Source: Planctomycetales bacterium (lineage in GTDB: Bacteria > Planctomycetota > Planctomycetia > Pirellulales > Pirellulaceae). From it: 55,339 bases of DNA. This document shows positions 8,656 to 16,337 of the stretch, piece by piece; positions within the stretch are counted from its first letter, which is position 1; every line of letters starts with the position of its first letter. The DNA lies in the NCBI GenBank assembly GCA_020427005.1, contig JAGQOY010000022.1, positions 1 through 55,339 on the forward strand. Reading direction: 5' to 3'. The notes beneath the pieces are model-generated. The model was not told the DNA's origin. It saw only the letters and a list, made by a program, of their open reading frames with translations, and did no database searches. The position numbers were made by a program, and so were the translations under genes.

Positions 8656-9361
8656 TTTTTGAGTGGCGTCGGCAAGTTGAACTGTGAGCAATATATAGAA
8701 ATCGGGCACGATCTCTGACGATACCAACGATTCTTTAGTGGGATCGTTTGGGCAGCACGAAGCCATTGATAGCGAGCCCCGGCGATGGAGCAGCTCGAGA
8801 GTCTGTGACACCTCGAATTACCGAGCAACAGATTCGATCGACAGGCGATAAACGTCGAGTCGTTGGTGATCAATGGATAGTGCAGTCATCGAGGCTGGTT
8901 CCCATTGCGAGCACGAGCACCGTCGCTGCGTAACTGAGCACGAGCACGAGGGCTGATTGCCAGAACAAGGAATTATCAGTGTCATGCTGGAGAACCTGAA
9001 CGTCGCAGGGCTAGTCCTGCCTAGCGAATTCAATTCGCGTGAGATTTAGAGAGAGTTGCAAGCGATTCGGTGACGCAGGAGGCACTGACGACGCCTGCGT
9101 CTGCGGCTACGGGTCAAACTTGAAGGCTGGCTAGCGGTAGGTAAGTGGCCACCAAGCGAGAGTCCTTCGTCTCGTAGTTCCGAGATGGTGCATGGACACA
9201 TCATCGTGTCGAGTTAACCAGTTCGCAAACTTGTTAGAATCCAAAGAACTCGATGTAACTGCTCCAGCCGGGAAGATCAGGTGTAAACCGCTTCCGGATT
9301 GTGCACAGCCAATTGGGCATAGGATCGAGGAGCGATTGCGACCAGAAGGAATGGGGGACGT
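8656..9361. other. Spacer with one dispersed repeat
   Basis: Apart from the repeat at 8907-8950, described separately, no gene, RNA or terminator is evident. The open frames here lack ribosome binding sites and recognisable products. Confidence 0.45.
8907..8950. repeat. GAGCACGAGCACC dispersed repeat, copy A
   Basis: The core reads GCGAGCACGAGCACCGTCGC, then about eight bases, then CTGAGCACGAGCACGAG. Related copies lie at 27493-27540 and 34539-34579. All three sit in intergenic spacers and all are preceded by a short similar leader (GGTTCCCATT in this copy). Confidence 0.65.
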
Positions 9362-9919
9362 CTATTTTCGATTCAGCTTCACTCGCGCGAAGGGAGAGGT
9401 ATCCTGAGACTTGTTCACGTTATCAATTGTCCAGGACCAAGAATCGTCCTTACGGTCATATGCAAAAGTATTATGAATGCCGCTCCCGTCTGCAGATTTC
9501 CAAACAAATGGGATCCGGTCGCCATCAGGTTTTCCATGTCCAACGCCTTCAGGAGCAAAGTTGGTCGTGCCGGTACTGTCCAGCCACATTACCGCGTATT
9601 CAGCATTTTCATTGTCCCATGCAATGTGTATCCACGCTTCGTATGCAGGATCACCGTCGGAGTCCTTACTGCGAGAAATGTCGTGAATGCGAATATATTG
9701 ACGTTTTAGAATCCTGTCGACGTACACATCATGTGTCACTTGTTCTTCCCCAATCGTACCGGTCATCACCCAATCGCCGGTCAACCTGTCTATCAGTGAT
9801 TGCTGCTCCTCCTGCTTCGTGCCCTGAGCATGGCATATACTCGAAAAGAGTGAAGTTGAGACGAGTGCCACAATCAGGCCCAAAAGTCCGAGTACAAGTT
9901 TCGTATTTCGCTTTGCCAT
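9362..9919 (-). CDS. Secreted DUF1579-like protein
   Basis: The ATG at 9919 begins a clear signal peptide (MAKRNTK, then LVLGLLGLIVALVSTSLF, cleavage near CHAQG), so it is preferred over the frame opening at 10048; it gives 185 residues. The mature part begins with a short helix (QSLIDRLTGDWVMTG) and continues as a beta-rich domain with WIHIAWDNENAEYAVMWLDS and DDSWSWTIDNV. This resembles the lipocalin-like DUF1579 proteins, which are common exported proteins of unknown ligand. It is a lone gene. The export call is firm, the family call is moderate. Confidence 0.75.
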   Translation of the reverse strand: MAKRNTKLVLGLLGLIVALVSTSLFSSICHAQGTKQEEQQSLIDRLTGDWVMTGTIGEEQVTHDVYVDRILKRQYIRIHDISRSKDSDGDPAYEAWIHIAWDNENAEYAVMWLDSTGTTNFAPEGVGHGKPDGDRIPFVWKSADGSGIHNTFAYDRKDDSWSWTIDNVNKSQDTSPFARVKLNRK

Positions 9920-10365
9920 TTGATCAGCATTACCATTGCAATGGGAAGGGACAATTCGCCCAACGGACGTCCAACCGCAGCATGAGCGTCGGATCTTAGT
10001 ATAGGCCAGCTTGCAACTCGATAGCAAGCAGACGGCGTTGTGTGACACGCGAGTGGATCTTCGACTCCAGCACTTCCTTCAACGCACGCCGTAACATGTC
10101 ACGGAATTTTGCCTTCCAACATGAACCCATGCTGGGCAGATTCCACCCTCACTTCCTTGCTGTGTACGCTTGGGCCTGATTAATACGAGACGCGCGCAGC
10201 ACTCGATTTTGAGCTTCAGGCAAGGAGTTACTCTTTCGGAATCCATACGCACCAGTCATCAAACGATTTTCAGTACGCACCACCGCTATACAGTAAGCTA
10301 TGCTTCGTTGTACAGGCAGGTTGGATGCTCAATGCCGCTTTGCGGATGTTCGATGAAATGTTTCG
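9920..10365. other. Spacer, nothing recognised
   Basis: No convincing gene, repeat or RNA was seen between the two minus-strand genes that flank this stretch. Confidence 0.4.
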
Positions 10366-10845
10366 CTACCAAGGACTTAGTAGTGAGAAGATACTGCTTG
10401 TGCTCCCTGAGTCGAGCGTTGTTCCGGTCCCAAATGCCGCCCAAGTATGCTGCATGTCGTGCTCGGCGCGGAAATCATTGATCGCTAGATCAATGGAGGC
10501 ACCTACCTTGCCGTCGGACTCCACCCACAGCTGGTTTCCAGTGCTATTGTACTTTAGGACCACGTGCTCGAAACCGCCGTGCACTTGATCCACCCAGTAG
10601 TGTCGTGCCGCCATGTTTGGAACGACTACGGTCAAGCGATCGTCCGTTTCAAAACCCGCTGGACGTGCTTGAAAATAGATCTCGGTGCCATTGGGCAACA
10701 CGCCACCCACTCTTGGCCCCCAAGGAGCATGGCCAGTCAGCACGCGTCCAATGGCGAGGAATACCCATAGCCCAAGGAGCAAAACAAGCGTGATGAAGAC
10801 CACAGCATATGGCCTCTTCGTTCGATGCTGGGTTTCCAATGACAT
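10366..10845 (-). CDS. Membrane-anchored protein of unknown function
   Basis: A 159-residue protein starting MSLETQHRTKRPYAVVF. A basic N-terminus followed by a single hydrophobic segment (about residues 13-34, VVFITLVLLLGLWVFLAIGRV) indicates an anchor with the rest outside the cytoplasm. The outer domain is beta-like and polar, with LPNGTEIYFQARPAGFETDD and WVESDGKVGASIDLAINDF. I do not recognise the family. No ribosome binding site is obvious. It stands alone, between a repeat-bearing spacer and a silent one. Confidence 0.65.
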   Translation of the reverse strand: MSLETQHRTKRPYAVVFITLVLLLGLWVFLAIGRVLTGHAPWGPRVGGVLPNGTEIYFQARPAGFETDDRLTVVVPNMAARHYWVDQVHGGFEHVVLKYNSTGNQLWVESDGKVGASIDLAINDFRAEHDMQHTWAAFGTGTTLDSGSTSSIFSLLSPW

Positions 10846-11342
10846 ATATGCACTGCCATATGCGATGGAGTTAACAGAAACTGCCGAAATTGATATTTTA
10901 GCAACTGGAACGGACCCAGCGGCTCACGTACCAGTCGATGTGTCTGACCATGGCTCGGCTTTTGATACGTAGGTTGTCGTTTTGCATCGAGCTTCCGTTG
11001 CCACTTCTGAATTGCACTCATGACGTTCCGAGACGTAGCCGAGAAATTGTTCTATCGCTGGCAGTTGTTAGTCATGGTTCGCTCCGATGAACTCTGTGGG
11101 TGTTAAATTGTTCGGAGCCTTGCCCACAAGATTTCCGATTTCAACTGACTTATGCTACACATAAAACAGAACTGATGAACTGATTTACTCAAAACATGAA
11201 GCCCGATGGTTCGCGGAGCGAACCACGACTATCCAAACAAGCCAGGCTGCTTGTTCGCGATTGGCTCTTGGGAAAGAAAATGATTCAGCTCGCCCAACCA
11301 GCCAGTACTGTATTAATTCAGAGATTGCGGCTGTGTAAAGTA
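10846..11342. other. Spacer with dispersed 80-base repeat
   Basis: Contains the repeat described at 11153-11235. Nothing else was recognised. Short open frames on the plus strand here lack supporting features. Confidence 0.45.
11153..11235. repeat. 80-base dispersed repeat, copy 1
   Basis: About 80 bases match 34732-34815 with roughly ten differences. Shared anchors are GCTACACA, GAACTGATTTACTCAAAACA and GCGGAGCGAACCACGACTAT. The right half carries a hairpin, GGTTCGC-GGA-GCGAACC, which is perfect in this copy and has one mismatch in the other. Confidence 0.75.
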
Positions 11343-12812
11343 TTAGCGAAGATGCTTTTGAAGAAAATCAACGATTGGCGTCGCGATGCCTGGATGCTCG
11401 CCAAGAAAGTGACCGGCTCCAGGGATAATGTGTAGCTCTGACTCAACACCAGCAGCTCTTAATTCGCAATGCAGCAATTCGGCTTGATGAGGCGCCACAA
11501 CAGCGTCTCTAAATCCATGCACCAATAGAAGCGGAGGATCATCACTACTAACGTGGGACACCGGGCTGGCAGCATACGCCTTTTTCATGTTGTAGCGCAA
11601 TGGGGCACCGATTAGCATTCCAACGGTTGAATGAAAATCGCTGGAGACAAGAACGTACTCCCAATTGGGCTGATTAAGAGTCTGCAAAAACAGATTGGTT
11701 TGTTTCTCATAAATGCATAAGTTTGTTGGCCCCGCCAGGGAGATTGCCGCTTTCACACGATGATCAATCTCGAGATTCCAACCATCGTTGTTAAACTCCT
11801 CGACGTCTGACGCCAGTCCGACCAAAGCAGCAAGGTGCCCTCCGCCCGAATGCCCCATGACAGCAATATTGTTCGGATCGAGGCTGTACTCGGCGGCGTT
11901 TGCCCTTAAGAATCGAATGGCTGCGTAGCAATCCTGGATTTGGGCTGGAAATGGAACGCCGTTTGGATCACCTGCGTCAACAGGAGACGCAGCCAGACGG
12001 TAGTTGATTGGTGCGATGGCGATGCCGTTTCGCAAAAGTGCGTGTACCCAGGGTGCTACATATCCATCATGGTCCTTGTCCCCAATCACCCAGCCTCCAT
12101 GAATGTACACCACCACCGGCACTGGTGAATTCACATTTGTTGGTCGAAAGAGATTAAGTTGATTTCGCCAGCCGTGTGGCCCATACTCGATGTCTCGCAA
12201 TTCAACTGCCGTTGGCCCCTCACGATCCTCAGCCATTGGATCTATCTGCCATTCCGGCGGTACCTGTTCCGCAGCTTGAAGCACCTCATCTACGCTTACA
12301 CCAAGCGGAGGCCGGTGGGAAATAGGGGCTCTAGGATTAATCGTGCGAGCGTAGGCAACCATCCCCGAGAGGACCATGACAGCAGTTAGAATGGAAACGG
12401 TCGCCCCCATGACACGTCGTCCCATTACGTAGCGGGCGGCTGACGCAAACGCCATCGTTAGCAACGGCAAGCAGGCAATCGGAAACAGAAACGGCTTTCC
12501 AAGCTGCAAACCAGCATCCATACCCTTCACAAACTGTGCTCGGAGAACTTGATCCGGCAATCTTGGAAACGCAGCGACTATCGAAACCAAGACAAGGGCG
12601 GCAGTCACTGCACCCACAGTAAAAACTGACTGCCATCCCTGATGGCGAGTGTGCCAAAAAGCGATCACATTACATAAAATGAACGTCACAGCAAACACGA
12701 TTTGGTCGTGTCCATCATGGTAATTAGCTAAAAGGCCAGAAATCATTACGATGACCAATCCACCAGTCACTGCTGCTAACACGAGTCGAGAACGTGGCGT
12801 TGATACGATCAT
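11343..12812 (-). CDS. Alpha/beta hydrolase (esterase-like) with five-segment membrane domain
   Basis: From the ATG at 12812 the protein is 489 residues. Residues 1-155 contain about five hydrophobic segments (near 9-28, 38-54, 64-82, 108-127, 137-155), placing it in the membrane. Residues 205-489 are an alpha/beta hydrolase of the BD-FAE/carboxylesterase type: the oxyanion loop VVYIHGGWVIGD (238-240 HGG), the nucleophile elbow GHSGGG (S322), an acid in LLVHGFRDAVV and a histidine in IPGAGHFLGEH complete the triad. The substrate cannot be told, but an acyl ester handled at the membrane is likely. The frame opens further upstream (12986), but there is no better start. A membrane domain fused ahead of an esterase is uncommon and matches no family I can name. 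Confidence 0.85.
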   Translation of the reverse strand: MIVSTPRSRLVLAAVTGGLVIVMISGLLANYHDGHDQIVFAVTFILCNVIAFWHTRHQGWQSVFTVGAVTAALVLVSIVAAFPRLPDQVLRAQFVKGMDAGLQLGKPFLFPIACLPLLTMAFASAARYVMGRRVMGATVSILTAVMVLSGMVAYARTINPRAPISHRPPLGVSVDEVLQAAEQVPPEWQIDPMAEDREGPTAVELRDIEYGPHGWRNQLNLFRPTNVNSPVPVVVYIHGGWVIGDKDHDGYVAPWVHALLRNGIAIAPINYRLAASPVDAGDPNGVPFPAQIQDCYAAIRFLRANAAEYSLDPNNIAVMGHSGGGHLAALVGLASDVEEFNNDGWNLEIDHRVKAAISLAGPTNLCIYEKQTNLFLQTLNQPNWEYVLVSSDFHSTVGMLIGAPLRYNMKKAYAASPVSHVSSDDPPLLLVHGFRDAVVAPHQAELLHCELRAAGVESELHIIPGAGHFLGEHPGIATPIVDFLQKHLR

Positions 12813-13132
12813 AGGACACTTGCTACCAAATGGAACAACGATACGGATAACGAGGCCCGGAGTTGACCTCTGCTGAGCGATGCGAACCAGTTCGGCTATT
12901 CCAGTTCGCGCGTTCATACGACTGTACTTCGATTGAACGGTAAGGTTGATGATCGCAGTATAGGTCAGTCTGCGCTTCAAAAGCAAGCAAATTGTGCCCC
13001 TGGGACTTCGCCGAACGATTCTGGAACGGACCTCCGCACCGTTTTTTTGTCTAACTTATAGGATTGAGGGCTCATACTTTATTGTCGACAGCTTTCAAAA
13101 AAAGAATGAGTTGCGATGTCTACATCGAGTTT
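12813..13132. other. Spacer, nothing recognised
   Basis: The reading frame of the hydrolase stays open leftwards of its chosen start as far as 12986, but the extra residues show no domain. The rest of the stretch is featureless. Confidence 0.35.
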
Positions 13133-13963
13133 CTAGTCGATTTCAAATCGAAGTTCGACCGTATAGATGCGAGTCAGCTTTAGCGGATCGGATCCAAACA
13201 CTTCATTTTCCGCGGGTGCAAAGTGCGCAAGAAGGTCGATTTCTGTGATGCCACCCAATTGATTCGCATAGGAAAAGCCCGGCATAAATCTCCACCGGCC
13301 GTCTATTTCAGGTGTTATTGCAGAGAGTCTTCCAAGGGATCGGCCGGAAAGGCTTGCCAGGGTCTGGGCGTCTGAAAAAGCTTCTTCGTAGGCTTTCTTC
13401 TTTGCGTCAGTGATCTGAACCTCACTGACTTCCCCAACAAACAGAACTATGAATTCGCAATTCTTGAAAACGTCGTGTGAGCGAAGCTGCTGGCAAGTCT
13501 CGTAGGCTCTTAGGACAATCTGGGCGCTTTCGGCCTCCTCAAGAAAAAAATCCATAGCTACGTGAGCCATCGCAGTGTAGCTGTTCAGATCGGTTTTAAG
13601 CAAAAGCCCAACTCCGCCAGAACGACCGTATAGCCTATTTTCCGGAGTTCGTTCCCATTCGATAATTCTCGGTGATGTAAAACTGAATGTGTCTCTAGTA
13701 ACTCCCATTTCAGCCATCACTTTGGAAATGGACTCTTTATCGGAAGCAAGATGTCGGATCGCCGCCTGTGGTTCATCCGCGATTGATGCGAGGGTAGTGA
13801 ATAGCCGCAGCTTGGTCGCAGGTACAACTACCATTTGCGAACTTGCAACAGTAAGGCCATTTCGCTCTCGCCAATCTGCGTTAACGCTCAACTGCCCCTG
13901 ACAGTGAAGCGAGAATACTCCGATGAATAAACAAGCGATGCAAAAGTATTTCATAAAATGCAT
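13133..13963 (-). CDS. Secreted SIMPL-domain (DUF541) protein
   Basis: A 276-residue exported protein. Start at ATG 13963, with AGGAG seven bases upstream. The signal peptide is MHFMKYFCIACLFIGVFSLHCQG. The body has the SIMPL/DUF541 pattern: an early strand GLTVASSQMVVVPATKLRLF, helical DAKKKAYEEAFSDAQTLASL followed by SGRSLGRLSAI, and the closing strand YTVELRFEID. Proteins of this family are periplasmic or outer-envelope and have been tied to stress tolerance and signalling, without a defined activity. There are two cysteines near C149-C163 of the mature part. It is the only gene of its transcript here. Confidence 0.8.
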   Translation of the reverse strand: MHFMKYFCIACLFIGVFSLHCQGQLSVNADWRERNGLTVASSQMVVVPATKLRLFTTLASIADEPQAAIRHLASDKESISKVMAEMGVTRDTFSFTSPRIIEWERTPENRLYGRSGGVGLLLKTDLNSYTAMAHVAMDFFLEEAESAQIVLRAYETCQQLRSHDVFKNCEFIVLFVGEVSEVQITDAKKKAYEEAFSDAQTLASLSGRSLGRLSAITPEIDGRWRFMPGFSYANQLGGITEIDLLAHFAPAENEVFGSDPLKLTRIYTVELRFEID

Positions 13964-14806
13964 AGCTGTCTCCTGAGCACGAGTTTATGCAGAAACTTTC
14001 AAATAAATTTATCTTGTACGCCGTTCCAGAAAACGGAGAGCCTTCATCTTGTTACCTGACACCGAACACAGCCAAGCAAAATGGTCAACCGTTCATTTGC
14101 ATTCGTGCTCCTGTTCGGCGAACTTGTCGATTTGGTCCTATCAACTTGCCAATCGTTACCTGACCCAGCACTGCAACAGCTCTACCTCGCTGAACTCGAA
14201 GCGGCTCTTCGCTCAATGGGACAGCCTTCGGAATTATTTTTCATCCGCCATAGTCGATGAACCCGTACTTCTGACAATCTCCTACAAATGCAGCCTGGCA
14301 GCCGGCTCGCAGCTACCGGCTGAAAAGTGCGCTAGGCTACGTTTTGTCTGCGCCGGTCATCGCCGGACCGGGGGCGGGGTGAACCCGACGATGACCGGCT
14401 CCGACAAAAGCAGCCTCATAAGCTTTCAAATTGTTGAGTGATTTCAATGGCCAGTTACCGGCAAACACAATGCGAGTCGCGACGCAAGGCTCCGTTTTCC
14501 AGCAGCACGATTTGTCAGCTTGCCCGCCACAAAGTTAGCGAGAGTATTCACAAATGCGAACGGCGTCACCAGATCATCGCCGCTGCCTGCTCGCGAGGCA
14601 AGCTACCATACGCTGGAAATTCTCAGCAGACAGGCAAAGACACGGCAACGCTAGGTGCTGCAGCAACTTAAGGACTGACGACTTGATGCGATTATTCAAG
14701 TCCAAATGCAGGGCGAAGCCTTTGACCATCCACCGCTGAGTGTCACCATGCCAAGGGTACTCCACTCTCACCGCTACGTTGACATAAAGCATGGGCGGAT
14801 GAATAC
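13964..14806. other. Long spacer with palindromes
   Basis: 843 bases without a supported gene. It holds a small hairpin AGCCGG/CCGGCT (14301-14322) and a long palindrome (14342-14409) described separately. Plus-strand frames here are open but lack start signals and recognisable products. Confidence 0.45.
14342..14409. repeat. Long nested inverted repeat
   Basis: TTTTGTC (14342-14348) pairs with GACAAAA (14403-14409), and inside it GCCGGTCATCG (14352-14362) pairs perfectly with CGATGACCGGC (14389-14399); three mismatched bases separate the two stems on each side. The loop is GC-rich (26 bases). The size and nesting fit a MITE/REP-like element or a structured RNA segment more than a plain terminator. 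Confidence 0.7.
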
Positions 14807-16030
14807 TCAGTCCGACCGCACGTTGTGGTTGGCTCGAGACGGCGAGTCTGAGCGAATCGATCGTTCCGGTCGGCGCAACAAGGTAATCGCCCTGAGCCCG
14901 TCGATGAATTGTGGTTCGCAGTCGTAGTAGTTCTGATAAGTCCATTCTTTCCAGAATTGCCCTCCCGTTTGACCATGGACGATAATCAACCGAGAGAGCT
15001 CGTTCTTAGCCATCCGTTCAAAGAGCGATAAGCGCGTATACTTGTATTTGCTACGCGCGTGAAGCCCTGGCGGCTTCACGCCATTGCCCCATTGATCTTT
15101 GGGTATTTGGGAGTGGACATCAAAAACCATCACCCGCCCGTAGTCTTTCAACTCACTTATCGCGAGATGTTGATCATCCTCAAATGGCTGCCGATGGTCT
15201 AGGCACGCTTGCAGGCCATCAAGCTTGCAAGTGGGGAAGGCATCGAAGTCGACCTGCATTTGAGGGGGGTGACCACTGATCTCACGTGTAGCTTCCAACC
15301 TCGGTTCGCGCTGTTGCTGTGGCGCATCTGTCCTTTGCGACTTGCCGAGTGTTGCCGAAAGTCGCGTGTTAAGAAACCCGCGAACCAACATTGCAACCGC
15401 GATCAGCATCGCAACGATCCAAAAGATCATCTTCCAGAATGTCGTTGTAGTAAGTCTACGCCACGCATCCAGAGTCTCTATAGCCTCCAATGACCCCAAC
15501 TCGGCCGCCTGTCGGTAGAGATCAAAAGCGAGTTCATCGTCGCGAGCAACGCCAAGACCGTTGAGGTAAACATAGCCGAGCCCACACAATGCATCGCGTT
15601 GTTGATGAGCGACGGCGCGCTCCAGCCACATTCTCCCTTCGCCAAAGTTCTTTTCAGTACCTCCCTCGCCGTTTATCAACACAAGGCCGAGTCTCGCCTG
15701 CGCCTCGACATGCCCATTCTCAGCCGCGCATCGCATCCACGCTTCCGCTTTACTGTAGTCCAGTGTCCGACTGCGCTTAGTCGCGTAGATCAACGCAAGG
15801 GAAAATTGAGCTTCAACGTGTCCAAGCTTCGCAAGTCGTTGCAATTCGCCAAATGCGTCGCTGTAAAGTCGGATGTGTTCGAAGCTTGTTTCCGCCGAAC
15901 CATTATTCGCCTGCTCGATATTGTCAAAGTACAGAATGATCGCTCGCCGGTACTGTTCATCCAAAGTTTGTCCTTGGGCTGGGTTCATAAACAGGGAAAC
16001 CGTCACGACAAGCACAGTTCCATACCGCAT
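14807..16030 (-). CDS. Exported SEL1-repeat protein with one membrane segment
   Basis: The ATG at 16030 begins a signal peptide (MRYGTVLVVTVSLFMNPAQGQ), so it is preferred over the frame start at 16147; it gives about 407 residues. Residues 60-190 contain several SEL1-type tetratricopeptide repeats (LAKLGHVEAQFSLALIYATK; CAAENGHVEAQARLGLVLIN; AVAHQQRDALCGLGYVYLNG; AAELGSLEAIETLDAWRRL). A hydrophobic segment (FWKMIFWIVAMLIAVAMLV) follows, then a C-terminal domain with conserved-looking FDAFPTCKLDGLQACLDHRQPF and EWTYQNYYDC phrases but no family I recognise. With a cleaved signal and a later membrane span, the repeats would face the periplasm. SEL1 repeats usually mediate protein contacts. Confidence 0.8.
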   Translation of the reverse strand: MRYGTVLVVTVSLFMNPAQGQTLDEQYRRAIILYFDNIEQANNGSAETSFEHIRLYSDAFGELQRLAKLGHVEAQFSLALIYATKRSRTLDYSKAEAWMRCAAENGHVEAQARLGLVLINGEGGTEKNFGEGRMWLERAVAHQQRDALCGLGYVYLNGLGVARDDELAFDLYRQAAELGSLEAIETLDAWRRLTTTTFWKMIFWIVAMLIAVAMLVRGFLNTRLSATLGKSQRTDAPQQQREPRLEATREISGHPPQMQVDFDAFPTCKLDGLQACLDHRQPFEDDQHLAISELKDYGRVMVFDVHSQIPKDQWGNGVKPPGLHARSKYKYTRLSLFERMAKNELSRLIIVHGQTGGQFWKEWTYQNYYDCEPQFIDGLRAITLLRRPERSIRSDSPSRANHNVRSD

Positions 16031-16258
16031 AAAAGAGCCATTGATGTGACGCAGTCCCTTGTTGTGTGATCGGACGGGACGCAGTGTAACAAGGTTCTCT
16101 TCGGGTTCGCTCGCTGAACCACTTGTTGCTTTCCAGTTTCCTGCCATAGTCAGTCCGGGTCTTATGGGGCGATAATCGCGCCGACTGTCTAGTCAACTTT
16201 CACGTGGGAATGCCATGTGTGACAAACTGAGGTCACATGACTGTCGGCCGCATGGAGA

Positions 16259-16283
16259 GCACACGGAACTCACTTCCGTGTGC
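16259..16283. other. Perfect ten-base inverted repeat after the LEKREL protein gene
   Basis: GCACACGGAA (16259-16268) and TTCCGTGTGC (16274-16283) surround a five-base loop. It lies 55 bases beyond the stop of the minus-strand gene at 16338 and upstream of the SEL1 gene. There is no T-run on either side, so it may be an RNA-stabilising hairpin or a weak terminator. Confidence 0.5.
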
Positions 16284-16337
16284 CCTGTCGGCGTCGGTAG
16301 ACAAAGGAGATACGAATCGCAACGTCTCGGAGACGTA

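Noticed and set aside
9301..9999. 232-residue plus-strand frame
   Set aside because: It lies opposite the DUF1579-like gene, which has a signal peptide and family-like sequence; this frame is full of Cys, Arg and His and has no motif.
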